Notes: generated from the letters alone by a model not told the origin. 16,628 bases of DNA from Flectobacillus roseus (GCF_030056665.1 NZ_JASHIG010000066.1), one strand, 5' to 3'. Counted from the first letter of the stretch, positions 1-6,725 are shown. Made by a program: numbers and translations.

Positions 1-76
1 AAATCAGACCTGAAGTCATTGAAACGATGATAGAAGCGTATTGCAACTTTTCTGATACAAGCTCTTTTTCTTCCAT
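1..76 (-). CDS. N-terminal part of a further operon gene, cut by the window edge
   Basis: An ATG at 74-76 opens a minus-strand frame of 25 codons that reaches the window edge without a stop. It starts one base after the stop codon of the gene at 78-383, the same tight spacing seen throughout the operon. The visible peptide begins MEEKELVSEKLQYASIIVSM and turns hydrophobic, so a membrane segment may follow. The function is unknown. It shows that the virus-like operon continues beyond the left edge of the window, so its true end is not visible here. Confidence 0.5.
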   Translation of the reverse strand, partial: MEEKELVSEKLQYASIIVSMTSGLI

Positions 77-77
77 A

Positions 78-383
78 TTATTTGGCTGAAGTAGCGGCTA
101 AAACGGTTACTAATGCAGGAACAATAATCTTAGTAAGGTCGAGTACATTAGACCAAAAATCTCCTCGTTTCATGAATTTCTTCTTTTTTACTGGAGCTTT
201 TTGAGGCTTTGGCTTCTTGGCATTTTGTGGTGCTTGTGGTTGAAAATCGGCTGAGTCACATACGTAGTTTTGCTGGATGACAACTACCACACTAGGAGGT
301 GATAAGGTATCTTGACGGAGGGTTTGTGAAAAACCTAGCATCGGAATGAATCCGAATAGTAAGCAAAAGATGAGTTTTTTCAT
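78..383 (-). CDS. Small exported protein with C-terminal membrane helix (possible lysis or virion membrane protein)
   Basis: This 101-aa protein starts with a clear signal peptide (MKKLIFCLLFGFIPMLGFSQ). A proline/lysine-rich middle follows (about residues 45-70, including APVKKKKFMKR). The C-terminal hydrophobic segment (about 84-98, KIIVPALVTVLAATSAK) could anchor it in the membrane. The ATG lies one base from the stop of the upstream gene at 385-705, so the two are probably translated together. Position beside the spanin-like pair and the cell-wall hydrolase suggests a role in lysis or in the virion membrane, but that is inference from context. I do not recognise the family. Confidence 0.7.
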   Translation of the reverse strand: MKKLIFCLLFGFIPMLGFSQTLRQDTLSPPSVVVVIQQNYVCDSADFQPQAPQNAKKPKPQKAPVKKKKFMKRGDFWSNVLDLTKIIVPALVTVLAATSAK

Positions 384-384
384 G

Positions 385-705
385 CTATTTTAACTGCTTT
401 AGAATTTCGTTATTTTGACTTGAGAGATGGTTGAATTGAGCCGTGAAGTCAGCTTTTTGTTCTTTGAGAGCTTGTTTAAGTTCGTTGATACCATTTTGCT
501 GGTTAAGAGAATCTTTTTCTAGTACCGCAATACGTTCCCCATGCTTGTTTTGTCTCTCTTGAATGTCTTTGATTTCTTCCTGTCGTGCGTCAATTCTTTC
601 CTTCGTCTCTTCAGTTTTAGTTCTAAAAATCCACACCACCAGAGCAACTATTCCAGATACAACAATTGGTGTGAAAATTTGCTCATAATTAACTTGTAGT
701 AACAT
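385..705 (-). CDS. Membrane-anchored coiled-coil protein (inner-membrane spanin-like)
   Basis: This 106-aa protein has one N-terminal membrane helix (about residues 11-27, PIVVSGIVALVVWIF). A long charged, heptad-like region (about 30-106) follows, rich in Lys, Glu and Gln. An N-terminal anchor followed by a periplasmic coiled coil is the layout of phage Rz-type i-spanins, and also of some holin-associated proteins. The neighbouring gene encodes a lipoprotein and the next one a cell-wall hydrolase, which fits a lysis module. No sequence motif proves this. A structural role in the particle is an alternative. Confidence 0.7.
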   Translation of the reverse strand: MLLQVNYEQIFTPIVVSGIVALVVWIFRTKTEETKERIDARQEEIKDIQERQNKHGERIAVLEKDSLNQQNGINELKQALKEQKADFTAQFNHLSSQNNEILKQLK

Positions 706-706
706 A

Positions 707-1141
707 TTAGTGGTTAGTAGAATCGTACATTTGAGCTATCTTTCTTTTTGCCTCTTCAATGGCTTTTTCTATTTCGCTATCTGAGCGCATGGACAATCGG
801 TCTCTGGGTCTTCGGTATGGTTTTCTTGGTGGCGTAGATGGATTGAGTGTTTTCGGTGTTTTTCCTTCCAATCTAGCGAATGCCGTATCCGTCGCATCAA
901 AATAGTCCAGTGTTCCGAATTCAGGGGCTGTATCTAGTTCAGATAGTTTAAAGGCTGCCTTGTCAATATCGACTGTATCCTTTTTCTCTGGTGTTTCAAT
1001 GCCCAAAAGGTGATCCACTACTTGATATTGGGCATCAGAACAGGAGAGTAAACTAATGCCGATGAATGAGCCAATTATTAAGAGCTTTGATTTGGCTTTG
1101 GTTGAGCTTCCAGAACTCTTGGTAGTTGAGGATGATTGCAT
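707..1141 (-). CDS. Predicted lipoprotein (outer-membrane spanin-like candidate)
   Basis: This 144-aa protein has a Ser/Thr-rich basic N-terminus, a hydrophobic stretch and a lipobox (SLLSC, Cys34). It is therefore probably lipidated and exported. The mature part is acidic, then proline/arginine-rich (TPPRKPYRRPRDR, about 103-115), and ends in a short helix-forming tail. Its first 89 bases overlap the end of the cell-wall hydrolase gene in another frame, a much longer overlap than elsewhere in the operon. Overlapping or embedded lipoprotein genes next to a coiled-coil membrane protein recall Rz/Rz1, but this is an analogy, not a homology claim. Confidence 0.65.
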   Translation of the reverse strand: MQSSSTTKSSGSSTKAKSKLLIIGSFIGISLLSCSDAQYQVVDHLLGIETPEKKDTVDIDKAAFKLSELDTAPEFGTLDYFDATDTAFARLEGKTPKTLNPSTPPRKPYRRPRDRLSMRSDSEIEKAIEEAKRKIAQMYDSTNH

Positions 1142-1553
1142 CTTGTTTTCGTCTTAGATGTGGGAAAATACCTTGTTTCCTTCGTTTGGGGTCGTAGGGA
1201 GAGCCTGTATTGAAGCCTCCAGTACGAAACCTTGTTTTGTCACCTGAAATATTCCATTGTGTGACCACTTCAACGTGCCATTGGTTTTTTGACCAATTGA
1301 AAAGAGCGATATCACCTTTGACCACTGGCTCAGTGGTGATAGCTTTACCATGTCTTCGCTTAACTGCCGAGGCTTTGAGCCATGACAGTGCTCGTGGTGT
1401 GGCCGTGACTGGAAGCTTGTTACATTGAGAAATGTAGATGATTCCGCTTGAGCAATAGGCTGAGCCTTTTGGCGCACCTGCCGTTTTGTTGATTTTGTCA
1501 ATGAGAAAGCCTCTATTATTGGGTCTTTCCAGATTATGATAGAGGCTTTTCAT
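1053..1553 (-). CDS. CHAP/NlpC-like cell-wall hydrolase (putative endolysin)
   Basis: With the ATG at 1553 the protein has 166 aa. It shows the order of a papain-like CHAP or NlpC/P60 fold: a candidate nucleophile Cys34 in SAYCSSGIIY, then GDIALF (80-85), then candidate catalytic His93 in WHVEVVTQW, and a downstream polar residue in TGGFNTGS. Such enzymes cleave peptidoglycan peptides or amide bonds. The frame is open up to an ATG at 1691, but that extension lies inside the preceding gene's coding sequence, so 1553 is the better start, 24 bases past that gene's stop. The role is either lysis or local wall opening at entry. The exact cleavage type cannot be told from sequence. Confidence 0.75.
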   Translation of the reverse strand: MKSLYHNLERPNNRGFLIDKINKTAGAPKGSAYCSSGIIYISQCNKLPVTATPRALSWLKASAVKRRHGKAITTEPVVKGDIALFNWSKNQWHVEVVTQWNISGDKTRFRTGGFNTGSPYDPKRRKQGIFPHLRRKQDAIILNYQEFWKLNQSQIKALNNWLIHRH

Positions 1554-1576
1554 CGTGTCTACTACAGCCTGTCTAA

Positions 1577-2311
1577 TTACGAATTGGTGATTGGACTGGC
1601 TAGATACATGATGGCAAATGAGAAAGCTTTGGCATATACTAAATACAAGGCTTGCTTTACCTGAAATTCGTCTGAGCAATTGAGAAACCATTTCGATATT
1701 AAGTTATGTTCGGGTGCTTCGTGATTGTTTCTGAATCGATACACAACGCTCCAGTTGATAAGCAAGGAGACGTCTACAATGAGCCACATAATTGACCAGT
1801 GATTGAGCTTGATAATGAAGTCAATCCAAGCCGACCGCACTGCCATTGAGATGTCTGTCCCCTCAAGCTTGACAAGGTGATTGAGATAGCTTGAAATAGC
1901 AAAGAGCGCCAAAGTGAATAGTGTGGTAAGAATCCATCGTCTTGCTACCGAGTACCCTTTGCCAAAAAATGGCTCGGTGGGTAGTTCAACTACTTCTTCC
2001 TCTAATTCTTCACCATCAATCTGGATTTCATTTGCCAGCTTTTTAGCATCCTCAGCAAATCCCTTGAGCGTTTCTGCTTTTGTGAGATTTCCTGAAAGAG
2101 CCTCTTGTCTTGACTGAGCCATGAAGGTTGCAACGTTGTCGAGAAGAGCCTGCCTTTCATCTATTTTTTGCTGTTTCTCAGCTTCTTTTTGTTCTTGTTG
2201 CAGTTGTTCGACTCGTTGCAACTCTAGCTCAGCATCTTGCTTTCTTTTTTCCGCTTGTGCCTTGAGTTCGTCGATATTGATATTTTTATCCAAATTCTTT
2301 CCCATTGCCAT
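1577..2311 (-). CDS. Coiled-coil protein with three membrane helices
   Basis: From the ATG at 2311 the product has 244 aa. The first ~100 residues are strongly charged and coiled-coil-like (repeated KRKQDAELELQRVEQL type heptads). Three hydrophobic segments follow: RRWILTTLFTLALFAISS, SIMWLIVDVSLLINWSVV and a last one around YAKAFSFAIMYLASP. The open frame extends to 2344, but the ATG at 2311 (or 2305) avoids overlapping the preceding gene. I do not recognise a family. In the operon it lies between small membrane proteins and the cell-wall hydrolase, so it may be a pore, scaffold or membrane-remodelling component of the particle. Confidence 0.7.
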   Translation of the reverse strand: MAMGKNLDKNINIDELKAQAEKRKQDAELELQRVEQLQQEQKEAEKQQKIDERQALLDNVATFMAQSRQEALSGNLTKAETLKGFAEDAKKLANEIQIDGEELEEEVVELPTEPFFGKGYSVARRWILTTLFTLALFAISSYLNHLVKLEGTDISMAVRSAWIDFIIKLNHWSIMWLIVDVSLLINWSVVYRFRNNHEAPEHNLISKWFLNCSDEFQVKQALYLVYAKAFSFAIMYLASPITNS

Positions 2312-2318
2312 TGAGGGT

Positions 2319-2552
2319 TTAATTTTTGAAGGATGATAGGGCAAACTTCATTGCCCAAAACATGAGGAATGCTAAAATGATAGCAAAACCTCCTAGTGCC
2401 AGAAACAAATAGAATGCGACATTCTTGATTGTTTCAGTTTCCATCTCTACGTTGGTATTCACGGTGATTTCAGGCTTTTTCTTGCCTGTAATGAAATCCT
2501 TGATTTCGTCGGTAGAAAGGATGTTGGCAAGGGTATCTAAGATGTTTGCCAT
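2319..2552 (-). CDS. Small single-span membrane protein
   Basis: This 77-aa protein has a polar N-terminal half and one long membrane helix (about residues 46-70, AFYLFLALGGFAIILAFLMF), ending in a short basic tail. The start codon shares a base with the stop of the previous gene. Its size and layout (acidic or polar N-terminus, one helix, basic C-terminus) are those of small phage coat or minor virion membrane proteins. There is no specific family match that I can see. Confidence 0.7.
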   Translation of the reverse strand: MANILDTLANILSTDEIKDFITGKKKPEITVNTNVEMETETIKNVAFYLFLALGGFAIILAFLMFWAMKFALSSFKN

Positions 2553-3025
2553 TACTTTGCCTTGAGTTTTGTGAGCCTAGTAAGTACACTATCGTAGGCT
2601 GCGGTTGCGTAGAGCTTATGGTCAATAAACTCAGTTAAGAATGTCCCATCTTTGAAGTATTTTCGGTTGTAGTCGTTAGCTATCCAAATCAACTCCTTGT
2701 CAGTTAGTTCCTTGAGAGTATGACATAAATCACGCATTTCGCCATACCATACCTTGCTATACCATGCTGTAAAATAGTTGTGAGCCTGCTCTACAATTAC
2801 TTTCCCTGTGGTCTTTGTCCATTCCTCGAAGACTGACTTTTCCTGAGCCGTTGGAGGCTGGTATTCAGGGCTTGGGGCATCACTTGGAGGAGTGTTTAAG
2901 CCTTTGTCTTTACCGAGATTGAAAATGAAGTATCCGATAAGTACAATGGGCACAAGAAACAAAAGGATGGCTGTGATGGGCTTTGTGACCAATAAGGTCT
3001 TATACCAGTTTAGCTTTTCTTTCAT
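2552..3025 (-). CDS. Membrane-anchored protein with helical C-terminal domain
   Basis: The chosen ATG at 3025 gives 157 aa beginning MKEKLNWYKTLLVTKP. The open frame reaches 3094, but the extension lies in the coding region of the preceding gene. One membrane helix (about residues 16-36) is followed by a proline-rich linker (PPSDAPSPEYQPP) and a C-terminal, mostly helical domain with ELTDKELIWIANDYNRKYF and FLTEFIDHKLY. The domain must face the periplasm or the virion interior, depending on orientation. I do not recognise it. Gene overlap of 26 bp with the upstream gene suggests coupled translation. Confidence 0.7.
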   Translation of the reverse strand: MKEKLNWYKTLLVTKPITAILLFLVPIVLIGYFIFNLGKDKGLNTPPSDAPSPEYQPPTAQEKSVFEEWTKTTGKVIVEQAHNYFTAWYSKVWYGEMRDLCHTLKELTDKELIWIANDYNRKYFKDGTFLTEFIDHKLYATAAYDSVLTRLTKLKAK

Positions 3026-3803
3026 TTTTTTTGTCTTTATAAGCACGATACATAGAATAGAAGAACAGACTAAAAAGCAAAAAGAAAAAGCCATACAAAA
3101 CCACTTTCAAAATGCCAGCTCCAGTTGAATCCGAAATCCCTGATTGAGGGTCATCATCTTGGCTAACAATTACGGTACTTGACTCACCAGAGGAGTCAAC
3201 TTTAGGTAAAGCCTTGGCTTGTGGCTTGCTATAGGATACATAATCACTAGCTACCCAACCGATTGCCTTTCCTTTGGCATCAAATACCTTCAAAAAGATA
3301 ATGGTAAGGTATTTCTTGGTGCTTTTGTCGGTGTATCCTACAATGTTACCATAGCTAACCGTCTTGAGCTCCTTCTTGATAGTGTTTGCTTCTGGTCGAA
3401 GTTTTACCCCTGAGGTGGTATTGCAATACAGTGGAACTAACTCTGTTTTGTTGTCTGCCCTTGGTTGTTCACCATTATCCGCAAATTCAAGTTCAGTAGG
3501 TTTGAACCATAAGTAAGTCAAGTACTTTTGGTTTACTGCATCAACCAGTAAGGGTTCGTCCAAATCTACAGCCGTGTAAGCAACTGTTTTCTTCGTGGTT
3601 TTATCAACTACTGTCGTGGTTTGTCTAATCCTTCCTAACAAAGCGCCTTTGGGATACGTAATCACGCTTGGTTTGGCATCTGAAAAGATAAATGTCAAGC
3701 CGTAAGCGGTTGTAGCAGAGACTTTCACAAGCCTTCCTTGAGCCTGCCTCGTGTCAGCAGTGGTCAGGGTGGTTAGATAATCGAGAAAGTTCATACTATT
3801 CAT
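3000..3803 (-). CDS. SH3b-domain protein with C-terminal membrane anchor
   Basis: This 267-aa protein has three parts. Residues 1-110 form a beta-rich domain of unknown type. Residues about 131-191 read as a bacterial SH3 domain: GVKLRPEA at its start, YGNIVGY in the middle and GWVASDYVSY at the end. A Ser/Asp-rich linker and a C-terminal helix (231-252, ILKVVLYGFFFLLFSLFFYS) plus a basic tail follow. Bacterial SH3 domains often bind cell-wall peptides or protein partners, so this could be a host-contact or wall-binding virion protein. No signal peptide is visible, which suggests tail anchoring. An alternative ATG lies at 3794, just past the previous gene's stop. Confidence 0.7.
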   Translation of the reverse strand: MNSMNFLDYLTTLTTADTRQAQGRLVKVSATTAYGLTFIFSDAKPSVITYPKGALLGRIRQTTTVVDKTTKKTVAYTAVDLDEPLLVDAVNQKYLTYLWFKPTELEFADNGEQPRADNKTELVPLYCNTTSGVKLRPEANTIKKELKTVSYGNIVGYTDKSTKKYLTIIFLKVFDAKGKAIGWVASDYVSYSKPQAKALPKVDSSGESSTVIVSQDDDPQSGISDSTGAGILKVVLYGFFFLLFSLFFYSMYRAYKDKKNERKAKLV

Positions 3804-3981
3804 CCTTTTTTAGTTTGGGGAAAAGTTTTGAAAAAAGCTTAGAAAAACCTCTTACACCAAAAACTACGATGGTTACAAAGAGCGCCATGAATATGGCACC
3901 AATTACGAAGTCAATGAACGTGTAAGCTTTTTCCTTAGCCTCTTCTTTAAGTGTTTCCCTTACTTCATCTTTTGTCATCAT
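3796..3981 (-). CDS. 61-aa membrane protein, small coat protein candidate
   Basis: The protein has a charged, helical N-terminus (TKDEVRETLKEEAKEKAY), one membrane helix (about 24-44, VIGAIFMALFVTIVVFGV) and a basic C-terminus (FSKLFPKLKKDE). An amphipathic N-terminus, one helix and a basic end is the layout of filamentous-phage major coat proteins. Some of those, such as that of Pf3, also lack a signal peptide. It lies directly downstream of the terminator-like hairpin that follows the gene at 4072-4683. Coat function is an inference from layout alone. Holin or assembly factor are alternatives. Confidence 0.65.
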   Translation of the reverse strand: MMTKDEVRETLKEEAKEKAYTFIDFVIGAIFMALFVTIVVFGVRGFSKLFSKLFPKLKKDE

Positions 3982-4019
3982 GAGAAGATTTAAGGGTGAG
4001 AGAGCAAAGTCTTAGAAAA

Positions 4020-4048
4020 TCAGGAGAGTACTTTGCTGACTCTCCTGA
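4020..4048 (-). terminator. Terminator-like hairpin after the putative coat/anchor gene
   Basis: A perfect 10-bp stem (TCAGGAGAGT / ACTCTCCTGA) with a 9-nt loop lies 24 bases past the stop of the gene at 4072-4683. On the minus strand it is followed by TTTTC. The T run is short, so it may be a partial terminator or an mRNA-stabilising hairpin that lowers expression of the genes downstream. Confidence 0.6.
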
Positions 4049-4071
4049 CTTCAAATTTTTCTACTAGAATT

Positions 4072-4683
4072 TTACCTTTCAATCGGCTTCTTTTTCTTTC
4101 CGCCAAAGAGTTTTTTAGCGACATATACACCACCAACGACAATCACAGCACCAATACCTGCTGCCCAATACCAAGCCATACCAAGGATTTTTTTGGTGGC
4201 TGCATCCGTAGAAGCGTTAGCAGTGCCAGGATTATTGCTAGAGCCTGAACCACTTCCAGAGCCTGAACCTGAATCAGATGAGCCTCCTGAGGTGTCTGTA
4301 ATTTTCGTAACTGAAGTGATAGTTGTTTCGCCTAATGCGGTTGCATTTGCGCTTGTGAAAAGCACGGTAGATGAACCAAAAATATTGGCAACTACTGTGT
4401 TGTCAAGCGCACCGACTTCTGATGCGTCGGCAAACTTGCCAGCAATCTCTGCTGATGCTCCTAATTGTACGAGATACTCCTTAGTCTTGAAAAACCACTT
4501 TTTAGAGGGGTTTAAGCTTGGTCGTGGGTCGAATACGATGGCAACAGGATCCGTAATGTTTGCTACCTTTAAGGCAGCGACTTGATAATTTATCGCAGCA
4601 TCATTTGCATCGGTTGCTGTGAAGATTAGCTCACCTTCTTTAATGTCTGTCGAAGGGTGCTTTTTGTTGAATGTTAAAGCCAT
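4072..4683 (-). CDS. Putative structural protein with Gly/Ser linker and C-terminal membrane helix
   Basis: This 203-aa protein has a globular, beta-rich N-terminal domain (1-130) without a signal peptide. A Gly/Ser/Asn linker (131-152) follows, then a membrane helix (about 166-189, WYWAAGIGAVIVVGGVYV) and a lysine-rich tail (GGKKKK). The gene is the only one in the operon with its own long upstream non-coding region and a hairpin terminator directly behind it, so it may be transcribed separately and strongly. A flexible linker before a C-terminal anchor recalls the adsorption protein pIII of filamentous phages, yet the lack of a signal peptide argues against a close relation. I treat it as a capsid or spike candidate. 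Confidence 0.7.
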   Translation of the reverse strand: MALTFNKKHPSTDIKEGELIFTATDANDAAINYQVAALKVANITDPVAIVFDPRPSLNPSKKWFFKTKEYLVQLGASAEIAGKFADASEVGALDNTVVANIFGSSTVLFTSANATALGETTITSVTKITDTSGGSSDSGSGSGSGSGSSNNPGTANASTDAATKKILGMAWYWAAGIGAVIVVGGVYVAKKLFGGKKKKPIER

Positions 4684-4839
4684 TTTGCTATGTATTAATT
4701 TAAAATGAGAGTGAATTCGTGGTTGCTTTAGGTTACAAAGGTTGTAGGAGTCGTTTAAATCCTGACGCTAGTTTTCGCTCAAATACGCTGGAATACGCTC
4801 GAATACGGTGTAAGTGGTTGTAGTGCGTTGATATTAGCA
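4684..4839. promoter_or_regulatory. Only long non-coding gap inside the operon
   Basis: This 156-bp gap separates the gene at 4840-5118 from the putative structural gene. It carries three 10-bp direct repeats and a stem-loop (listed separately). I found no convincing TTTG/TAnnTTTG promoter pair; the closest on the minus strand is an AACCTTTG near 4732-4739 without a well-spaced upstream box. It is a candidate for a promoter, an origin or a packaging signal. Confidence 0.5.
4778..4807. repeat. Three tandem 10-bp iteron-like repeats
   Basis: Read on the plus strand the units are CTCAAATACG (4778-4787), CTGGAATACG (4788-4797) and CTCGAATACG (4798-4807), consensus CTSRAATACG. The 10-bp period puts each copy on the same face of the helix, as in protein-binding iterons. 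They are not in a coding region. Confidence 0.75.
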
Positions 4840-4842
4840 CTA
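4821..4842 (-). other. Stem-loop with TAATATCAAC loop
   Basis: A 6-bp perfect stem (TAGTGC / GCACTA) encloses a 10-nt loop that reads TAATATCAAC on the minus strand. It lies 13 bp from the iteron repeats and overlaps the stop codon of the gene at 4840-5118. The loop resembles the TAATATTAC nick-site loop of rolling-circle replicons, but the stem is short and may be chance. Confidence 0.4.
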
Positions 4843-5118
4843 GTACCTTCGATTCTTGATATTGCCAATCCATTCAAGCCATTGGATAAATCTACCTTCT
4901 TCCTTCATAGAGTTGATTTCGAAGTCTGAGGGATTAAGTTCTCTACAGAGATGTACAACCCATGCAGGGAGACATTTTCCTTTATAATCGTTTAAGTCTA
5001 GTTGATATTCATGCAATAGGTAGTCAGCATAAACCGCCATTAAATCCATGTAGGACCTTAAATGCAGATTATGTTCCTTTGCTAATGTTGAAAGATAAAC
5101 TAGGTCTTTGCGTGACAC
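4840..5118 (-). CDS. 92-aa soluble protein of unknown function
   Basis: The likely start is a GTG at 5116-5118, two bases after the stop of the preceding gene. The product is predicted soluble and mostly helical, with aromatic-rich stretches (LRSYMDLMAVYADYLLHEYQ, GRFIQWLEWIG). There is no signal peptide, membrane helix or metal motif. It is the last gene before the non-coding gap with iterons, so it could close the early or assembly block of the operon. I do not recognise it. Confidence 0.65.
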   Translation of the reverse strand: MSRKDLVYLSTLAKEHNLHLRSYMDLMAVYADYLLHEYQLDLNDYKGKCLPAWVVHLCRELNPSDFEINSMKEEGRFIQWLEWIGNIKNRRY

Positions 5119-5120
5119 GA

Positions 5121-5585
5121 TTATTTGTATAGGTTCCTAATAAATTGATGAATGTTGAAATCGGATTGTTCTACAATATCAACATCCTGCCAGTCGTCAT
5201 GATACTCAGGGGGAATCCAGAAATAGCCTAAATAATTGATTCTAAATCGCCTATTACATGGTGTTCTGAATTCCCTAAGAATAGCCCTTTGCGTTCCAAT
5301 TTGGTCATATTCCTTGTTTTTGATTTTTCGTGCAACCTCCAAAACCTCAACTAGTTTAGTTGTGGTGGATGTAGGGGAACAATCTCCAAGGGCTTTGTTC
5401 GAGCTCTGTTGGTTCTTTTTTTTTTGAGCTTCTTGAATGATTTGATTTTCTCTATCCTCAAGGTCTTTTTTCGTGACATTCTTGCTAATAAGCTTCAAAA
5501 AGACATAGACTCCTAACAGTGAACCTAAACCAATTGCAATCACCAGAATACAAAAGGCAAAAAAGTAGAATCCAAAGTTTTTCAT
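5121..5585 (-). CDS. Membrane-anchored protein next to the ATPase
   Basis: This 154-aa protein has an N-terminal membrane helix (about residues 5-32, FYFFAFCILVIAIGLGSLLG), a charged linker (KKDLEDRENQIIQEAQKKK) and a C-terminal domain rich in Arg, Tyr and aromatic residues (RRFRINYLGYFWIPPEY). Its ATG overlaps the ATPase stop by 4 bp (ATGA), which strongly suggests that the two are made together. Filamentous-phage and FtsK-type ATPases act at the membrane. As this ATPase lacks its own membrane helix, a separate membrane partner would make sense. Confidence 0.7.
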   Translation of the reverse strand: MKNFGFYFFAFCILVIAIGLGSLLGVYVFLKLISKNVTKKDLEDRENQIIQEAQKKKNQQSSNKALGDCSPTSTTTKLVEVLEVARKIKNKEYDQIGTQRAILREFRTPCNRRFRINYLGYFWIPPEYHDDWQDVDIVEQSDFNIHQFIRNLYK

Positions 5586-6409
5586 AAGTCAATTATTTGG
5601 TCTTGTAACAGAAGATATTCGTTCCCACTTTCGTCGGTGGCGATAAAGTAGCCATTGTCCTCTTTGAAACTTAGATTTTCGTTCGGTAGAAGTATCCTGT
5701 AAGCCAAATTCATTTTGTTGGGAAATATCCTTTCTTTGTTTTCCAAAGTGACCTCTTTTTGTGCTTGGATATACAAATCACGTGGGTAAATGTCATCCGA
5801 GAACTTCTGCTCGTTAGACTGCTTGATGATGGCTCTTTGGAAATATTGCCAAAATGAGGGCGGAACGTACTTGTATTGATGATAGATAAGAAATACATCG
5901 TTACAATTAATTCTATTGTAGGCCAAGAGGTCAATATACTGTGGAAAATTTCTTACGTTCCCAGTTATACGAGAGCCCACATCATCGAGTATGGTGATGG
6001 CATTCTTGACTGTAAGAGCCTCCTGACAAAAGTCCTGAACCCTACTGCCTCTATCCCTTACGACTGCCCAGCAGTAATAATCCTCCTTACTAGCACCATA
6101 GCTTTGAATTTCATCTACTGTTATGACTTTGTAATTTGGGAGTACAAAGTTTGGGTTGATGAAACCTATGGCTTTCCTAATGCCCGCGGGCTCAAAAGAC
6201 TCATGAAACATAGGGTCATATATCAGCACCTTTTTGATAAGTTTCTTCTGCATGGCCATTGCTTGAATGATATAGGCAAGCTGAAGCACTGTTGTGGTCT
6301 TAGCAGTTTTTTGAGCGCCCACAACAAGCCAGTTGAAGGCTTGTTGTTCAGCATTAGGAGGACTATTTGACAGGGCTTCTTGAATTCGTTTGTACAAGTG
6401 ATAGTCCAT
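5582..6409 (-). CDS. P-loop ATPase of the FtsK/HerA/Zot type (packaging or assembly motor)
   Basis: With ATG 6409 the protein has 275 aa. A P-loop GAQKTAKT (31-38) follows the beta strand NWLVV; it has Ala where most Walker A motifs have Gly. Next comes VLIYDPMFH (61-69), matching the strand after the P-loop in FtsK, HerA and Zot families. A hydrophobic strand ending in two acids (ITILDDVGSR, 138-147) is the best Walker B. DVFLIYHQYKYVPP (171-184) resembles the sensor-like strand before the end of the core. Such ATPases pump DNA or extrude phage particles. The open frame extends by a TTG to 6427, but the ATG avoids overlap with the upstream gene. No membrane helix is seen, unlike typical inovirus Zot/pI. 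Confidence 0.75.
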   Translation of the reverse strand: MDYHLYKRIQEALSNSPPNAEQQAFNWLVVGAQKTAKTTTVLQLAYIIQAMAMQKKLIKKVLIYDPMFHESFEPAGIRKAIGFINPNFVLPNYKVITVDEIQSYGASKEDYYCWAVVRDRGSRVQDFCQEALTVKNAITILDDVGSRITGNVRNFPQYIDLLAYNRINCNDVFLIYHQYKYVPPSFWQYFQRAIIKQSNEQKFSDDIYPRDLYIQAQKEVTLENKERIFPNKMNLAYRILLPNENLSFKEDNGYFIATDESGNEYLLLQDQIIDL

Positions 6410-6416
6410 AATTGTA

Positions 6417-6725
6417 TTAGCTACCAAGAAGCTGTTTTTTGAGTTCTTGTCTGAATATCTTAGGTACTGTTTCTAAAAGAGCGTCAATATTAGTCTCGAA
6501 GTATTCTTTTTTTGTGTGATTCAATTTTTCGAAACATTGATTGATGGCGTCTTTTACTTGCTCATGTGAATTTTTTTCAACATCAAAGTATAAATATTTG
6601 ACTTTATTCGCGGTAACTATCACACAAACACCACTGGAGTGTTCATGAGAAACTTCCATATTGATATAATGCTCCTGAATATTCTTTGTTTTTTCTTGCA
6701 GAGCTGATAGGTCTAATCCAAACAT
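6417..6725 (-). CDS. YbaB/EbfC-like nucleoid-associated protein
   Basis: This 102-aa protein follows the YbaB plan. It has an N-terminal helix with LSALQEKTKNIQEHY, then the beta pair EVSHEHSSGVCVIVTANKVK (YbaB: VTGES-G-VKVTVNG), then a strand LYFDVE and a long C-terminal helix. Length and order match the family, which forms DNA-binding dimers. Here it sits directly before the ATPase gene, so it may coat or organise the element's DNA for packaging or bind its origin. Fold assignment rests on pattern similarity that I saw by eye. The identity is moderate at best. Confidence 0.55.
   Translation of the reverse strand: MFGLDLSALQEKTKNIQEHYINMEVSHEHSSGVCVIVTANKVKYLYFDVEKNSHEQVKDAINQCFEKLNHTKKEYFETNIDALLETVPKIFRQELKKQLLGS

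Noticed and set aside
4236..4280. Short tandem repeats that could be a regulatory repeat
   Set aside because: They encode the Gly/Ser linker in frame and are explained by protein-level low complexity.
4193..4585. 130-codon plus-strand ORF
   Set aside because: It is antisense to the putative structural gene; its repeated Pro-Glu stretch is only the complement of the Gly/Ser linker codons.
5876..6370. 164-codon plus-strand ORF
   Set aside because: It lies fully antisense to the ATPase gene, which has clear motifs, and shows none of its own.
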